A stretch of DNA of 64,000 bases, taken from assembly GCA_964408805.1 (NCBI GenBank), contig CAYPAV010000007.1, positions 1 to 64,000 on the forward strand, in the 5' to 3' direction. The position numbers and the translations under genes were made by a program. Positions 8,784 through 17,243 of the stretch are shown one piece after another. Every line of letters starts with the position of its first letter. Positions within the stretch are counted from its first letter, which is position 1. Under the pieces are notes generated by a model that made no database searches, was not told the DNA's origin, and was given only the letters and a program-made list of their open reading frames with translations. This DNA comes from CAYPAV01 sp964408805 (GTDB taxonomy: Bacteria; Pseudomonadota; Alphaproteobacteria; UBA8366).

Positions 8784-9485
8784 CTAGTTGTCTTCCGACG
8801 CCAAGGTTTCGGCACCGCCGATCACCAATGTCGCCTCGCCACGCGGCTCCGATTCCGCGTAGATCGCCTCCAGCTCGGACAGTCGCCCCCGCTCCACGCG
8901 CTGGAATTTCTTGGTGAGTTCGAGGCAGACCGCGCCCCTGCGGTCGCCGAGGATTTCGCGGGCCTCGCCCAGCAGCCGGGCGATCCGGCGCGGGCTCTCA
9001 TAGATCACCAATGCGGTATCGCTTTCGACATAGGGTTCGATGACGCGCCGGCGCCGCGCGCGGCGCTGCGGCAGGAAGCCGAGGAAGCTGTATTGAAAGG
9101 CGCGGAGGCCAGCCGACAGAAAGGCCGTTGCCGCGGCACTCGCGCCCGGCAGGACATCAACCTCGAACCCCGCGTCTAACACGACCTCGATTAGATGCTG
9201 GCCGGGGTCGCTCAGGCCCGGAAGCCCGGCGTCGCTACAGAGACCGACATCGAGCCCTTCGGCCAGCAGCGAGAGCACCCGCTTCGTCGCCGTGCGCTCG
9301 TTATGGCCATGGCAAGAGAAAAGAACGCGTGGGCGCGCGATGCCGAAATGGGCCAACAGGCGGCCGGTATGGCGCGTGTCCTCGCAGGCCAGTGCCTCGA
9401 CCTCGCCGAGAACGCGGACCGCCCGGTGGGTGATGTCCTCGAGATTCCCAATCGGGGTCGGGATGACGATCAACATGCCGGGCAT
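8784..9485 (-). CDS. RsmI-like SAM-dependent methyltransferase (16S rRNA C1402 2'-O type)
   Basis: 233 residues from the ATG at 9485; a GTG at 9497 and an ATG at 9476 are alternatives. The N-terminal IVIPTPIGNLEDIT and ACEDTRHTGRLL and the later ELTKKF are hallmarks of RsmI, which methylates the ribose of C1402 in 16S rRNA. Two oddities are visible. The normally strict SDAGTPxISDPG motif reads SDAGLPGLSDPG. The protein also stops right after the GEATLVI strand, without the roughly 45-residue C-terminal helical extension of canonical RsmI (about 280 residues). It may be the housekeeping enzyme in a short form or a paralogue. It is preceded by the gamma-glutamyltransferase-like gene, whose stop is about 18 nt away. 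Confidence 0.75.
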   Translation of the reverse strand: MPGMLIVIPTPIGNLEDITHRAVRVLGEVEALACEDTRHTGRLLAHFGIARPRVLFSCHGHNERTATKRVLSLLAEGLDVGLCSDAGLPGLSDPGQHLIEVVLDAGFEVDVLPGASAAATAFLSAGLRAFQYSFLGFLPQRRARRRRVIEPYVESDTALVIYESPRRIARLLGEAREILGDRRGAVCLELTKKFQRVERGRLSELEAIYAESEPRGEATLVIGGAETLASEDN

Positions 9486-9503
9486 CGGTTCGGGCACCCT
9501 CTA

Positions 9504-11117
9504 TCAGACGACCAGCGCCACGCCGTCGCGACCGGGGTCGGCGCCGCCTTGCCAGCCCTGGTCGGTTTGCTTGATCCCGTGCACCCCGGCGAAGGCATAG
9601 CTGAGATGGCTGCGGTCGATCCGGTAACCTTCCGCCTCCAGCGCCTCGGTGACATAGCCGGGGATGCGGTTGGAGACGTCGATCGTCCGGTTCTTGGTGA
9701 CCGCGATTCGTGGGGCCGCGACCGCGTCCGACATGCGCATCCCGAAATCGACTGAATTCACGATCGCCTGGATGATGGCTTGCGGGATATAGGCGGCCCC
9801 CGGCGCGCCGATGACGATATGCGGCGCTTCGTCTTCGAACAGGATCGTCGGCGACATCGAGCTGGTATAGGACTTGCCGGGCGCGATCGACATGGCCCGG
9901 CCCGGCCGGGGATCGAAGATGCCCATGCAGCCGTTCAGGATGAATCCGGTTCCCGGCACGATCACGCCCGAAGGCGCCCCCAGCGTGTGGGTCATGGTCA
10001 GCGCGTTGCCGTGCTCGTCGAGGGTCGAGACATGGGTCGTGTCCTTGGACTCGGCCGCCGCCGCCATGCGATCGATCGATGCCGCTTCGCCGCGGGTGAC
10101 CCGGGCCGCGAGATCGGCCGCGTAGGTCTTGTCCGTCAGCCGGTCCAGCGGGACATCGATGAAGTTGGGGTCACCGACTTCGAGCCGCTTGTCGTTATAG
10201 GCGAAGGCCAACGCCTCGGCCATCGTGCGGAGGTAGTTCGGCGTGTTGTGACCCATGGGGGCCAGATCGAAATTCTCCAGGATGTTCAGTGTCTCCAGGA
10301 CCTGAATGCCCGACCCGCCCGGCTGGTTGGTGGCGAGGCCGAGGCCGCGATATGAGCTCTGGAGGGCGGGTTGGTGCACCGACGCGTAATTGGCCAGGTC
10401 TTCCCGGTTGATCAATCCGCCGTTCGATGCCATATCGTCGGAGATCCGTTCGGCGATCTCGCCCTTGTAATAGGCGTCGACGCCGCCCGCCGCGATCAGC
10501 CGCAGGGTATTCGCCAGGTCGGGGTTCCTGATGACTGTACCCGGCCGATGGATCAGGCCGTCGGCGCCGAGATAGAGGTCGCGACCTTCCTTGGTGAAGC
10601 CTAGGATTTCGGAATTGTGCACCCGGCCCTGCGCCGCCTCGTCCTGGTTGGCGTAGCTGTACACATGCGGGCGAACGACCCAGCCCTCTTCCGCCCGTTG
10701 GATCGCGGCGGCGCAGATATCCGCCCAATCCATCGTGCCATGGGCCTCGAGCAGGGTGTAGTAGCCCATCGGATTTCCCGGAACCATGGCTGCTTGATGG
10801 CCGAGCGCGTTGACCCGGCCCTCGAGAACGAATCCGAAGGCATCGGCGGTCTCACCCTTGATCTTGTCGGCCCACATGTCGTCGTTGGCCGCGGAAGGTG
10901 CCACACCGAGGAAGTTGACATTCTCCGTCAGGTTCTTGGCGGGTACGTGCACGACGGCCGTTCCGACGCCGCCGATCCCCGACATCAGCGGGTCGATGAC
11001 GCCCTGGACGAGCGCGCAGGCAATCGCCGCGTCGATCGCGTTGCCGCCCCGCATCAATGCCCGGGCACCGGCCTCCGCTGCTTCCGGTTGGGCCGCGCAG
11101 ACGATGCCGTGGGTCAT
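9504..11117 (-). CDS. Gamma-glutamyltransferase family (Ntn-hydrolase) protein
   Basis: 537 residues, close to the usual length of the family. N-terminal AAQPEAAEAGARALMRGGNAIDAAIA and the autoprocessing region DTTHVSTLDEHGNAL are clear. Cleavage in that region would free the nucleophilic Thr of the small subunit. No signal peptide is visible, so it is probably cytoplasmic, unlike periplasmic GGT. Many such proteins act on glutathione conjugates, cephalosporin-like amides or other gamma-glutamyl compounds. AAGGTGA lies just before the ATG. RsmI-like follows by 18 nt; Dtd lies 168 nt upstream. Substrate unknown. Confidence 0.88.
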   Translation of the reverse strand: MTHGIVCAAQPEAAEAGARALMRGGNAIDAAIACALVQGVIDPLMSGIGGVGTAVVHVPAKNLTENVNFLGVAPSAANDDMWADKIKGETADAFGFVLEGRVNALGHQAAMVPGNPMGYYTLLEAHGTMDWADICAAAIQRAEEGWVVRPHVYSYANQDEAAQGRVHNSEILGFTKEGRDLYLGADGLIHRPGTVIRNPDLANTLRLIAAGGVDAYYKGEIAERISDDMASNGGLINREDLANYASVHQPALQSSYRGLGLATNQPGGSGIQVLETLNILENFDLAPMGHNTPNYLRTMAEALAFAYNDKRLEVGDPNFIDVPLDRLTDKTYAADLAARVTRGEAASIDRMAAAAESKDTTHVSTLDEHGNALTMTHTLGAPSGVIVPGTGFILNGCMGIFDPRPGRAMSIAPGKSYTSSMSPTILFEDEAPHIVIGAPGAAYIPQAIIQAIVNSVDFGMRMSDAVAAPRIAVTKNRTIDVSNRIPGYVTEALEAEGYRIDRSHLSYAFAGVHGIKQTDQGWQGGADPGRDGVALVV

Positions 11118-11285
11118 GGGGTCACCTTTCGCTGGGATAAATCCGGGTCGAGAATAAGTGGCCCTTGGTCGAACGCCAAGGTGGTTCGGATGGCGGCGAT
11201 TCCGTCGATTACCGCTGCTAGCTGCTCGGCGTGCTTTGCCAACCTCCCGTGGGTCGCGGGCCGTCTCCGAAAACCTCTGCGTAGT

Positions 11286-11732
11286 TCATCGATCCGCGGT
11301 ATCCAGCCAGATCGTCACCGGACCGTCATTGACCAGGTGGACGGCCATGTCGGCGCCAAATTCACCAATCTCGACTGGTACCTGCTCATTCCGCAGGCAG
11401 GTGTAGAACGCCTCGTAAAGCCGCTTACCTTCGTCCGGTTTCGCTGCGGCCGAGAAGCCCGGTCGATTGCCGCGCCGCGTGTCGGCCGCAAGCGTGAATT
11501 GGCTCACCACAAGGGCGCTACCGCCTATATCCTTGATCGACCGATTCATCTTTCCCGCCTCGTCCGGAAATATCCGCAGGTTCGATATCTTCGCGGCGAG
11601 CCATGGCGCTTCATCCGGTCCGTCGCCCTCGACCGCGCAAATAAAGATTAGGAGTCCGAACCCGATTGTTCCGATGGTTTCGCCCGCGACGTCGACCCGG
11701 GCTTCGGCGACGCGCTGTAACAGGGCACGCAT
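11286..11732 (-). CDS. dtd: D-aminoacyl-tRNA deacylase
   Basis: 148 residues, the standard length. It hydrolyses D-amino acids (and glycine mischarged on tRNA-Ala) from tRNA. The two family signatures are present: SQFTLAAD near residue 78, and the C-terminal VNDGPVT with the Gly-Pro pair that enforces chirality. The N-terminus MRALLQRVAEARVDV is canonical. The minus-strand neighbour upstream (11736) is a small conserved-looking protein only 3 nt away. Confidence 0.97.
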   Translation of the reverse strand: MRALLQRVAEARVDVAGETIGTIGFGLLIFICAVEGDGPDEAPWLAAKISNLRIFPDEAGKMNRSIKDIGGSALVVSQFTLAADTRRGNRPGFSAAAKPDEGKRLYEAFYTCLRNEQVPVEIGEFGADMAVHLVNDGPVTIWLDTADR

Positions 11733-11735
11733 ATC

Positions 11736-12023
11736 CTATGAGAGCAGGGCGGTCACGATATCGTCCCACTCCTGGGAGAGGGAGACCGTTGCCTCGGGAC
11801 GTCCGGCATTCTGATACCAATAGCGCGCATTGGAGAGATCGCCCTCGACCCGGTGCAGGTAGGCGTGAGCCCAGGCGGAATTTTCACTCTTATCGCTCTG
11901 CGCGACCTTGTGCGCAATTTCCCAATCGCCCTTTGCGGCATGCCACATTACCGAAAGGGCGGTACTCGTTCCTTCCGGCGGGTTCGCGGCCTCGAGCGAT
12001 TTTCGGAATGCCGACAGATTCAT
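11736..12023 (-). CDS. Small hypothetical protein upstream of dtd
   Basis: 95 residues from the ATG at 12023; a longer start at 12062 would overlap the ThDP-enzyme stop. Its stop is 3 nt from the dtd start, so the two are translationally close. The sequence is helical with TPR-like flavour: MWHAAKGDWEIAHKVAQ, AWAHAYLHRVEGDLSNARYWYQNAG. A single pair of antiparallel helices typical of a TPR/Sel1 hairpin would fit. I do not recall a named domain or function. Confidence 0.75.
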   Translation of the reverse strand: MNLSAFRKSLEAANPPEGTSTALSVMWHAAKGDWEIAHKVAQSDKSENSAWAHAYLHRVEGDLSNARYWYQNAGRPEATVSLSQEWDDIVTALLS

Positions 12024-12051
12024 GATTTTCCTACCCCTGTATTCCCTTAGT

Positions 12052-13725
12052 CTACCCGACACTGCCGTCGCAGACGAGATCGATTAAATTCGGACCGCTC
12101 TTGTTGGCGAAGGCCGCATCGAGTGCGGGCCGAAGCTCCGCCGGCTCCGTGACGCGGACGGCCGAAACACCCATCGACTGGGCCAGGCCGACGAAATCGA
12201 TCGGCGGATCCTTGAAGTCCATGCCGACGAACTGATCGTTCCCGTGGAACGACAGCAGTCGCTGCTTGATGATGCGATAGCCGCCATTGTCGCAGATGAC
12301 GAAGTTCACCGGCATCTTCTGGTTGGCCGCCGTCCAAAGGGACTGGATGCTGTACATGGCGCTGCCGTCGCCGATGATGGCGCAGACCGGACGGTCGGGA
12401 TGGGCGAGTTGTACGCCGACCGCAGCGGCGATCCCCCAGCCGATGCCGCCCGCGCCGTTGCCGTGGAATCCGTAGCGGTCGCGGTAGGGTAGCAAATTGT
12501 TCAGGACCGCGGTCGAGGTCACGCCTTCGTTGACCACGATGGCGTCCTCGGGCAGCGCCTCGGTTAGCTGCCAGATCATCCAATCCGGATCGAGCGGCGT
12601 GGTCTCCGCCTTCGAATCGTCGAGCTTTTCGATCAGTCGGGCGCGCTTCGCCGTCCAATTGTCGTCGGCGAAGGATGCCATCCGGGATTTCGCGGTCTCG
12701 GCAAGCGTGGCCCCGCCCAATTCCCGCAGTGCCGGGGTCAGGGCGACCAGGGTTTCGCGTACATCGGCGCCGACCGCAAGCTCGGTCGGATAATTCTTGC
12801 CGATCTCCCAATCGACGAGGCCGATCTGCAGAATCGGCAGGTGGGGCGGCATCGGTTCGGCCTCGCTCCAGACCGACATCCGGAGCACGTCGGCGCCGAG
12901 TACGATCATTAGGTCATAGGGGTCGAGGACCTTCCGGACCTGGCCCTGGTTTCGCGACAGGGTGCCGAGGAAACAGGGATGCTCCGAGAGGAAATGGGCG
13001 CCGAAGGGGATCGTCTGCTGAAAGGCGGGCGCGCCGAGGACGGCCGCGAACTCCGCGGCCTCGTCAAGGGCACCGCTTTTGACGATCTCGTCGCCGCAAA
13101 TGATCATCGGATTTTCGGCCTTGAGGATGCGTTCGGCAAGGGCGGCGATGACATCGTCGGCGGGGCGGGTCCGCGTGTTGATTCGCGTCGGTTGGCCAAG
13201 CTCGATCCCTGCCTCGTTATTCAGGATATCGCCGGGCAATGAGATGAAGACCGGCCCGGTGGGCGGTGTCGTCGCGATCTTCGCTGCGCGGCGGATAATC
13301 CGCGGCAGGTCCTCCAGCCGGTTGACCTCGACCGCCCATTTGACCAGCGGCTGGGCGATTGGCACCAGCGAGTCGTAGAGCAGGGGTTCGGTCAGGCCGT
13401 GGCCGATCTCCTGCTGGCCGGCGGTGATGATCAGCGGCGTGCCGGTGAATTTGCAATTGAACAGCGAGCCCATCGCATTGCCGAGGCCGGGCGCCACATG
13501 GACGTTGCAGGCGACCAGCTCGCCGGTCGCCCGCGAGTAACCGTCCGCCATGGCGACGACAAGAGACTCCTGAAGCGCCATGACATAGGTCATGTCGGGA
13601 TGGTCCTTCAGGGCATGCATGATCGGCAGTTCCGTGGTCCCGGGATTACCGAAGAGGTGTGTGACGCCCTCGTCCTTAAGAAGTGATAGGAATGCCGATC
13701 GTCCGGTGATTTGATTGACCGCCAT
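12052..13725 (-). CDS. Thiamine-diphosphate-dependent decarboxylase/synthase (benzoylformate decarboxylase-like)
   Basis: 557 residues with the three-domain ThDP plan. The PYR domain has FGNPGTTELPIM and ALQESLVVAMADGYSRATG (the Glu that activates ThDP). A central domain follows. The PP domain has IIGDGSAMYSIQSLWTAANQKMPVNFVICDNGGY, the GDG-x(n)-N metal/diphosphate motif. GNPG and HVAPGLGNAMGSL resemble benzoylformate decarboxylase more than acetolactate synthase, and a His matches its active-site His70. The Ser of the BFD NPGS motif is Thr here, so the substrate may differ. Strong ribosome site (GAGAGGATGG). The roughly 275 nt upstream hold an 8-bp inverted repeat at 13753-13777 in the presumed leader. 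Confidence 0.82.
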   Translation of the reverse strand: MAVNQITGRSAFLSLLKDEGVTHLFGNPGTTELPIMHALKDHPDMTYVMALQESLVVAMADGYSRATGELVACNVHVAPGLGNAMGSLFNCKFTGTPLIITAGQQEIGHGLTEPLLYDSLVPIAQPLVKWAVEVNRLEDLPRIIRRAAKIATTPPTGPVFISLPGDILNNEAGIELGQPTRINTRTRPADDVIAALAERILKAENPMIICGDEIVKSGALDEAAEFAAVLGAPAFQQTIPFGAHFLSEHPCFLGTLSRNQGQVRKVLDPYDLMIVLGADVLRMSVWSEAEPMPPHLPILQIGLVDWEIGKNYPTELAVGADVRETLVALTPALRELGGATLAETAKSRMASFADDNWTAKRARLIEKLDDSKAETTPLDPDWMIWQLTEALPEDAIVVNEGVTSTAVLNNLLPYRDRYGFHGNGAGGIGWGIAAAVGVQLAHPDRPVCAIIGDGSAMYSIQSLWTAANQKMPVNFVICDNGGYRIIKQRLLSFHGNDQFVGMDFKDPPIDFVGLAQSMGVSAVRVTEPAELRPALDAAFANKSGPNLIDLVCDGSVG

Positions 13726-13872
13726 GAACCATCCTCTCGCGTGTCGAAAAGCAGGCCGCGCTCGGACGGCGCGGCCTCGTCAAATAGTATCGATTAACCA
13801 TATAGCGCGCCCGCGACCAAGGTCAGCCGAGAAATGCGCCATTAATTCTGGCAATTCAATTTCCGAAAAAGG

Positions 13873-13906
13873 GCGCGACGCCCCGCTTTCGCGATGGGCG
13901 TCGCGC
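13873..13906 (-). terminator. Rho-independent terminator of the small lipoprotein gene
   Basis: An 11-bp perfect stem (13873-13883 with 13896-13906, GCGCGACGCCC/GGGCGTCGCGC) with a 12-nt loop. Read on the minus strand it is followed after CC by TTTTT. It lies about 95 nt beyond the lipoprotein stop at 14000. Confidence 0.75.
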
Positions 13907-13999
13907 TTAACCTTGCTAATTCCGCCGCCTTGGCGTCGCGGGCGTTTGCCCGGAGAGGCGTCGGTCTACACCGCACGAACGGCGGCGGTGATCAGCACA

Positions 14000-14416
14000 T
14001 CACGAGCACTTCAAGTCCATGACGTGTTTGCCGTCCGAAGAGAGCAGCTGGTAGGTGTTCTTCTTGACCTTGACGACATTGTGCCATTTGCCGCGAGCCT
14101 TCTTGCCCTTGGCGAATTTGGTCCAGAAGCCCTGGCCGACGATCTTCCACGTTCCCTGGGTGGTCTTGGAACCGATGTTGCGATCCGCGTCACCGGAATA
14201 TGCACCCGTCGTCTTGAAGTAGAAATCCTCGCCCTTGGAGCCGTTCGGCATGGTCCACTTGCAGACCTTGCTTCCCTTCTTGAACTCCTTGGCCAGCGCC
14301 GCAGCATCAAGGACCTTGACGGGCTTCTTTGCCATGCCATCGCCGGAACCCGCGGTTCCGCATGCGCCAAGCCCAATGGCAGCAATCGAAGCTATTACGA
14401 TAAACGACTTGTTCAT
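14000..14416 (-). CDS. Small outer-envelope lipoprotein of unknown function
   Basis: 138 residues. The signal peptide ends in the lipobox LGAC, giving a mature Cys at about residue 19. The mature part is basic and rich in Lys/Gly (KEFKKGSKVCKWTMPNGSKGEDFYFKTTG, in parts). It has W, F and Y residues spaced as in a small beta-barrel, and a Cys near each end that could pair (KVCKW and DLKCS). I do not recognise the domain. GGGAGG precedes the ATG. It is a single-gene unit with its own terminator and an AT-rich upstream region. Confidence 0.85.
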   Translation of the reverse strand: MNKSFIVIASIAAIGLGACGTAGSGDGMAKKPVKVLDAAALAKEFKKGSKVCKWTMPNGSKGEDFYFKTTGAYSGDADRNIGSKTTQGTWKIVGQGFWTKFAKGKKARGKWHNVVKVKKNTYQLLSSDGKHVMDLKCS

Positions 14417-14834
14417 AGAGACCTCCCGTAGGGTGCGGATTTATTTGTGTTGGTTAATATGCGGCAAAAAAATTTCCATTACAAGGACTACCAAATTCAT
14501 TAACTACATGTTTGCATTAACTATTAGGCCTGTTGGTCGTCATTTTAAATTTGGGCGGCTGTACATAATTTTTATCTCCTTTTTTAATATTTATAGTATT
14601 GTTTAGTGAAAAATTAAATAATAATATTCTGTATTAAAGTATAAAAATAAATAATTATTTTAAATTTGGTTGGACCGCGTCTGTTTTTCTTATGTGACGC
14701 GCGTTTCCTATTAATTCGAAATATTCGACTGGCCGAGCGTTGGTTTTGGCGAGGGCGGATCGCTGCTTTCCGCCTTATCGTCCCGGAATAGATTGTTCTC
14801 TGGAACCAAATTTATAGACTCGGGAAATGGACTG
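14417..14834. other. AT-rich intergenic island A
   Basis: A gap of 418 nt between the divergent lipoprotein and nitronate-monooxygenase-like genes. From about 14450 to 14720 it is mostly A/T, in sharp contrast to the genome. No ORF, tRNA or insertion-sequence end is visible. The phrase ATTTTAAATTTGG occurs twice (near 14540 and 14657), and TAATTATTT is at 14652-14660. Promoters for both genes must lie here. Confidence 0.7.
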
Positions 14835-16010
14835 ATGACAAGGCCGGTACTGAAGACCGAGATCTGCGAACGACTCGGCATCGAATATCCGATCCTACTC
14901 GCGGGAATGGGATCAAGGGGCAAGGCGACGCCGCCGGCGCTGGTCGCCGCGGTATCGGAGGCGGGTGGCCTCGGCGTGGTGGGGGGATCCGGCCTGCCGC
15001 CGGAGGTCCTTCGCCATCAGATCCGCGAGGCACGGAAACTCACCGACCGGCCGATCGGCGTTGATCTCATCCTCCCCGGCAAAGTCGCCGCGGATGCCGG
15101 GCTGACCCGCTCCGAAGTGCGCCAGAAGCTCCGCGCGCAATTTCCGGATCAGGTCTCCTTCGTTGAAGGGCTGATGGCCAAGCACGGTCTCGAACCGGCA
15201 CCGATCGAGGACGAATTCGTCGTTGCCAACACCTCGGGCGAGGATGGCGGAACGCCCGGCAACACCAATCGCAACATGATCCAGCAGCAAGTCGATGTGA
15301 TCATGGAGGAAGACGTCCAGCTGTTCGCCGCCGGTCTCGGCGATCCGGGCTGGGTGGTGCCGTTGGCGAAGGCGCGGGACATGCAGGTGATCGGCTTGGC
15401 CGGTTCGCCGCGAAATGCAGTTCGGCAGATGGAGGCCGGCGTCGACATTATCGTCGCGCAGGGCCACGAGGCGGGCGGCCATACCGGCAAGATCGCCAAT
15501 TTTCCGCTGATCCCCCAGGTCGTCGATGCGGTGGCACCGGCGCCGGTGGTCGGCGCCGGCGGCATCGTCGACGGCCGCGGGATCGCCGCCGCCTTCGCCC
15601 TTGGTGCCGTCGGGGTCTGGGTCGGGACCGCCTTTCTTGCCTCCGAGGAGTGCGAGATCGACGATGACAACAAGCGCCAGATCGTCGAGGGCCGCTCGCA
15701 GGATTTCGAGGTCCGTCACATCTATACCGGCAAGACCATGCGAAGCTTCAAGAACCCCGTTATCGAGGCTTGGGACGATGCCGGGCTCGATACCCTGCCG
15801 GTGCCTTATCAGAAGATTTTGATGGATGACCTCAACGGCGCCGCCGCCGCCGCCGGTCGTTTCGACCTGCATAGCAATCCCTCGGGCCAGGGGGCGGGAA
15901 TGATCCGCGAGGTTCGGCCGGCCGCCCGGATCATGGAGGATCTGGTCGAAGGGGCTATCGAAACCCTGACCGAGATGCGGGGCAACACTATTGTCGAGGC
16001 CTCGGCATGA
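14835..16010 (+). CDS. Nitronate monooxygenase / NPD-family FMN enzyme
   Basis: 391 residues from the ATG at 14835 (MTRPVLKTEICERLGIEYPI); an in-frame TTG at 14793 is less likely. FMN-binding TIM barrel with AGMGSRGKATPPALVAAVSEAGGLGVVGG at the start, the GHEAGGHTG motif that carries the catalytic His, and VVGAGGIVDGRGIAAAFALGA for phosphate binding. Family members oxidise nitronates, and some act as enoyl or quinone reductases. Its stop overlaps the next ATG (ATGA), so it is coupled to the CoA-transferase, acyl-CoA dehydrogenase and crotonase. That context suggests a role in a CoA-ester pathway rather than simple nitroalkane detoxification. Confidence 0.87.
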   Translation: MTRPVLKTEICERLGIEYPILLAGMGSRGKATPPALVAAVSEAGGLGVVGGSGLPPEVLRHQIREARKLTDRPIGVDLILPGKVAADAGLTRSEVRQKLRAQFPDQVSFVEGLMAKHGLEPAPIEDEFVVANTSGEDGGTPGNTNRNMIQQQVDVIMEEDVQLFAAGLGDPGWVVPLAKARDMQVIGLAGSPRNAVRQMEAGVDIIVAQGHEAGGHTGKIANFPLIPQVVDAVAPAPVVGAGGIVDGRGIAAAFALGAVGVWVGTAFLASEECEIDDDNKRQIVEGRSQDFEVRHIYTGKTMRSFKNPVIEAWDDAGLDTLPVPYQKILMDDLNGAAAAAGRFDLHSNPSGQGAGMIREVRPAARIMEDLVEGAIETLTEMRGNTIVEASA

Positions 16011-17212
16011 GCGCTGACCTGCCGCTTGCGGGCGTGCGGGTTCTCGACCTCTCCCGGATCATCGCGGGACCGAACTGCACGATGCAGTTGGGCGATCTCG
16101 GCGCCGAGGTCATCAAGATCGAGCGGCCCGGAGAGGGCGACGACACGCGCCGCATGAAACCGCCCGAGCAGGGCGGCGAGGCCCATTTCTATCTCGCCTT
16201 CAATCGCAACAAGAAGAGCGTTGCCGTGGATATGAAGTCCGAGCGTGGATTGGCGCTGATCGACGCGCTCGCCGCGAAATCGGACGTTCTGGTCGAGAAC
16301 TTCAGGCCCGGCGTCACCAAGCGTCTCGGCCTCGACTTCGAGACCGTGCACGCCCGCCATCCTCATCTAGTCTATTGTTCGGTCTCGGCCTATGGGCAGA
16401 CCGGCGTCATGTCGGCACGGCCGGGGCTCGACCCGGTGCTGCAGGCAGAGATGGGGCTGATGTCGCTGAACGGCGAGGCCGAGGGCGATCCGATGCGCCA
16501 TCCGCTCTCGATCACCGATCTCTTCACCAGCCTCTATGCCTCGACCGCGGTCTGCGCCGCCATCGTGGCGCAGCGCGCGACCGGCGAGGGCCGGCATATC
16601 GATGTTTCGCTGATGGGGGGCGCCATCTCGATGCTCGGCAATATGGCCCAGTATTATCACGCCACCGGCGAGAACCCGCCGCGCATGGGCAACGGCTTTC
16701 CGACCGCTGCTCCGGTCGGCGCCTTCCGAGCCTCCGACGGCGGCATGTTCTACACCGCTTGCGGCACCCAGAAGCTATACGAATTGCTGGTCCGCACCGC
16801 ACTGGAACGACCGGATCTCGTCACCGACGAGCGCTTCGCCACCATGCCTGATCGGGTCGCTAATCGGGACGAGTTGATGCAGATCCTGCGCGACGCCTTT
16901 GCAGGCGATACCCGCGCCCACTGGGTCGATAAGATTCGTGCGGCCGGCGTCCCCGCGGGGCCGGTGCGCACGCTGGATGAAGTGTTGGAGAGCGAAGAGG
17001 TGGTCGAGGCGGGGCTGGTTCAAAAAATCCAACACCCGACGGCCGGCGAAATTCGTCTCGCCGGCTCGCCGATCGGGTTGCCGGGCGCGGCGAAACCGGC
17101 CGACACGCCGCCGCCGCTCCTCGGCGAACACACGGATGAGGTGCTAGGCAACGTGCTGGACCTGGCGCCGGCGGAGCTGGATGACCTCCGGAATGCCGAC
17201 GTGATCGCCTGA
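16007..17212 (+). CDS. CaiB/BaiF (class III) CoA-transferase
   Basis: 401 residues. It opens with PLAGVRVLDLSRIIAGPNCTMQLGDLGAEVIKIERPG, the family signature. Asp171 in SITDLFTSLYA aligns with the nucleophilic Asp of formyl-CoA transferase that forms the acyl-CoA anhydride. It moves CoA between two carboxylic acids without free CoA. It is the second gene of the four-gene operon, overlapping the previous gene by 4 nt and 31 nt ahead of the acyl-CoA dehydrogenase. It probably activates the substrate that the next two enzymes oxidise and hydrate. Confidence 0.92.
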   Translation: MSADLPLAGVRVLDLSRIIAGPNCTMQLGDLGAEVIKIERPGEGDDTRRMKPPEQGGEAHFYLAFNRNKKSVAVDMKSERGLALIDALAAKSDVLVENFRPGVTKRLGLDFETVHARHPHLVYCSVSAYGQTGVMSARPGLDPVLQAEMGLMSLNGEAEGDPMRHPLSITDLFTSLYASTAVCAAIVAQRATGEGRHIDVSLMGGAISMLGNMAQYYHATGENPPRMGNGFPTAAPVGAFRASDGGMFYTACGTQKLYELLVRTALERPDLVTDERFATMPDRVANRDELMQILRDAFAGDTRAHWVDKIRAAGVPAGPVRTLDEVLESEEVVEAGLVQKIQHPTAGEIRLAGSPIGLPGAAKPADTPPPLLGEHTDEVLGNVLDLAPAELDDLRNADVIA

Positions 17213-17243
17213 CCGGCACGTTCGAAAGAGAAGGAAACGCGTC

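Noticed and set aside
13753..13777. 8-bp inverted repeat AGGCCGCG/CGCGGCCT as a terminator
   Set aside because: There is no T-run on either side, and it lies upstream of the ThDP gene start; at most a leader structure.
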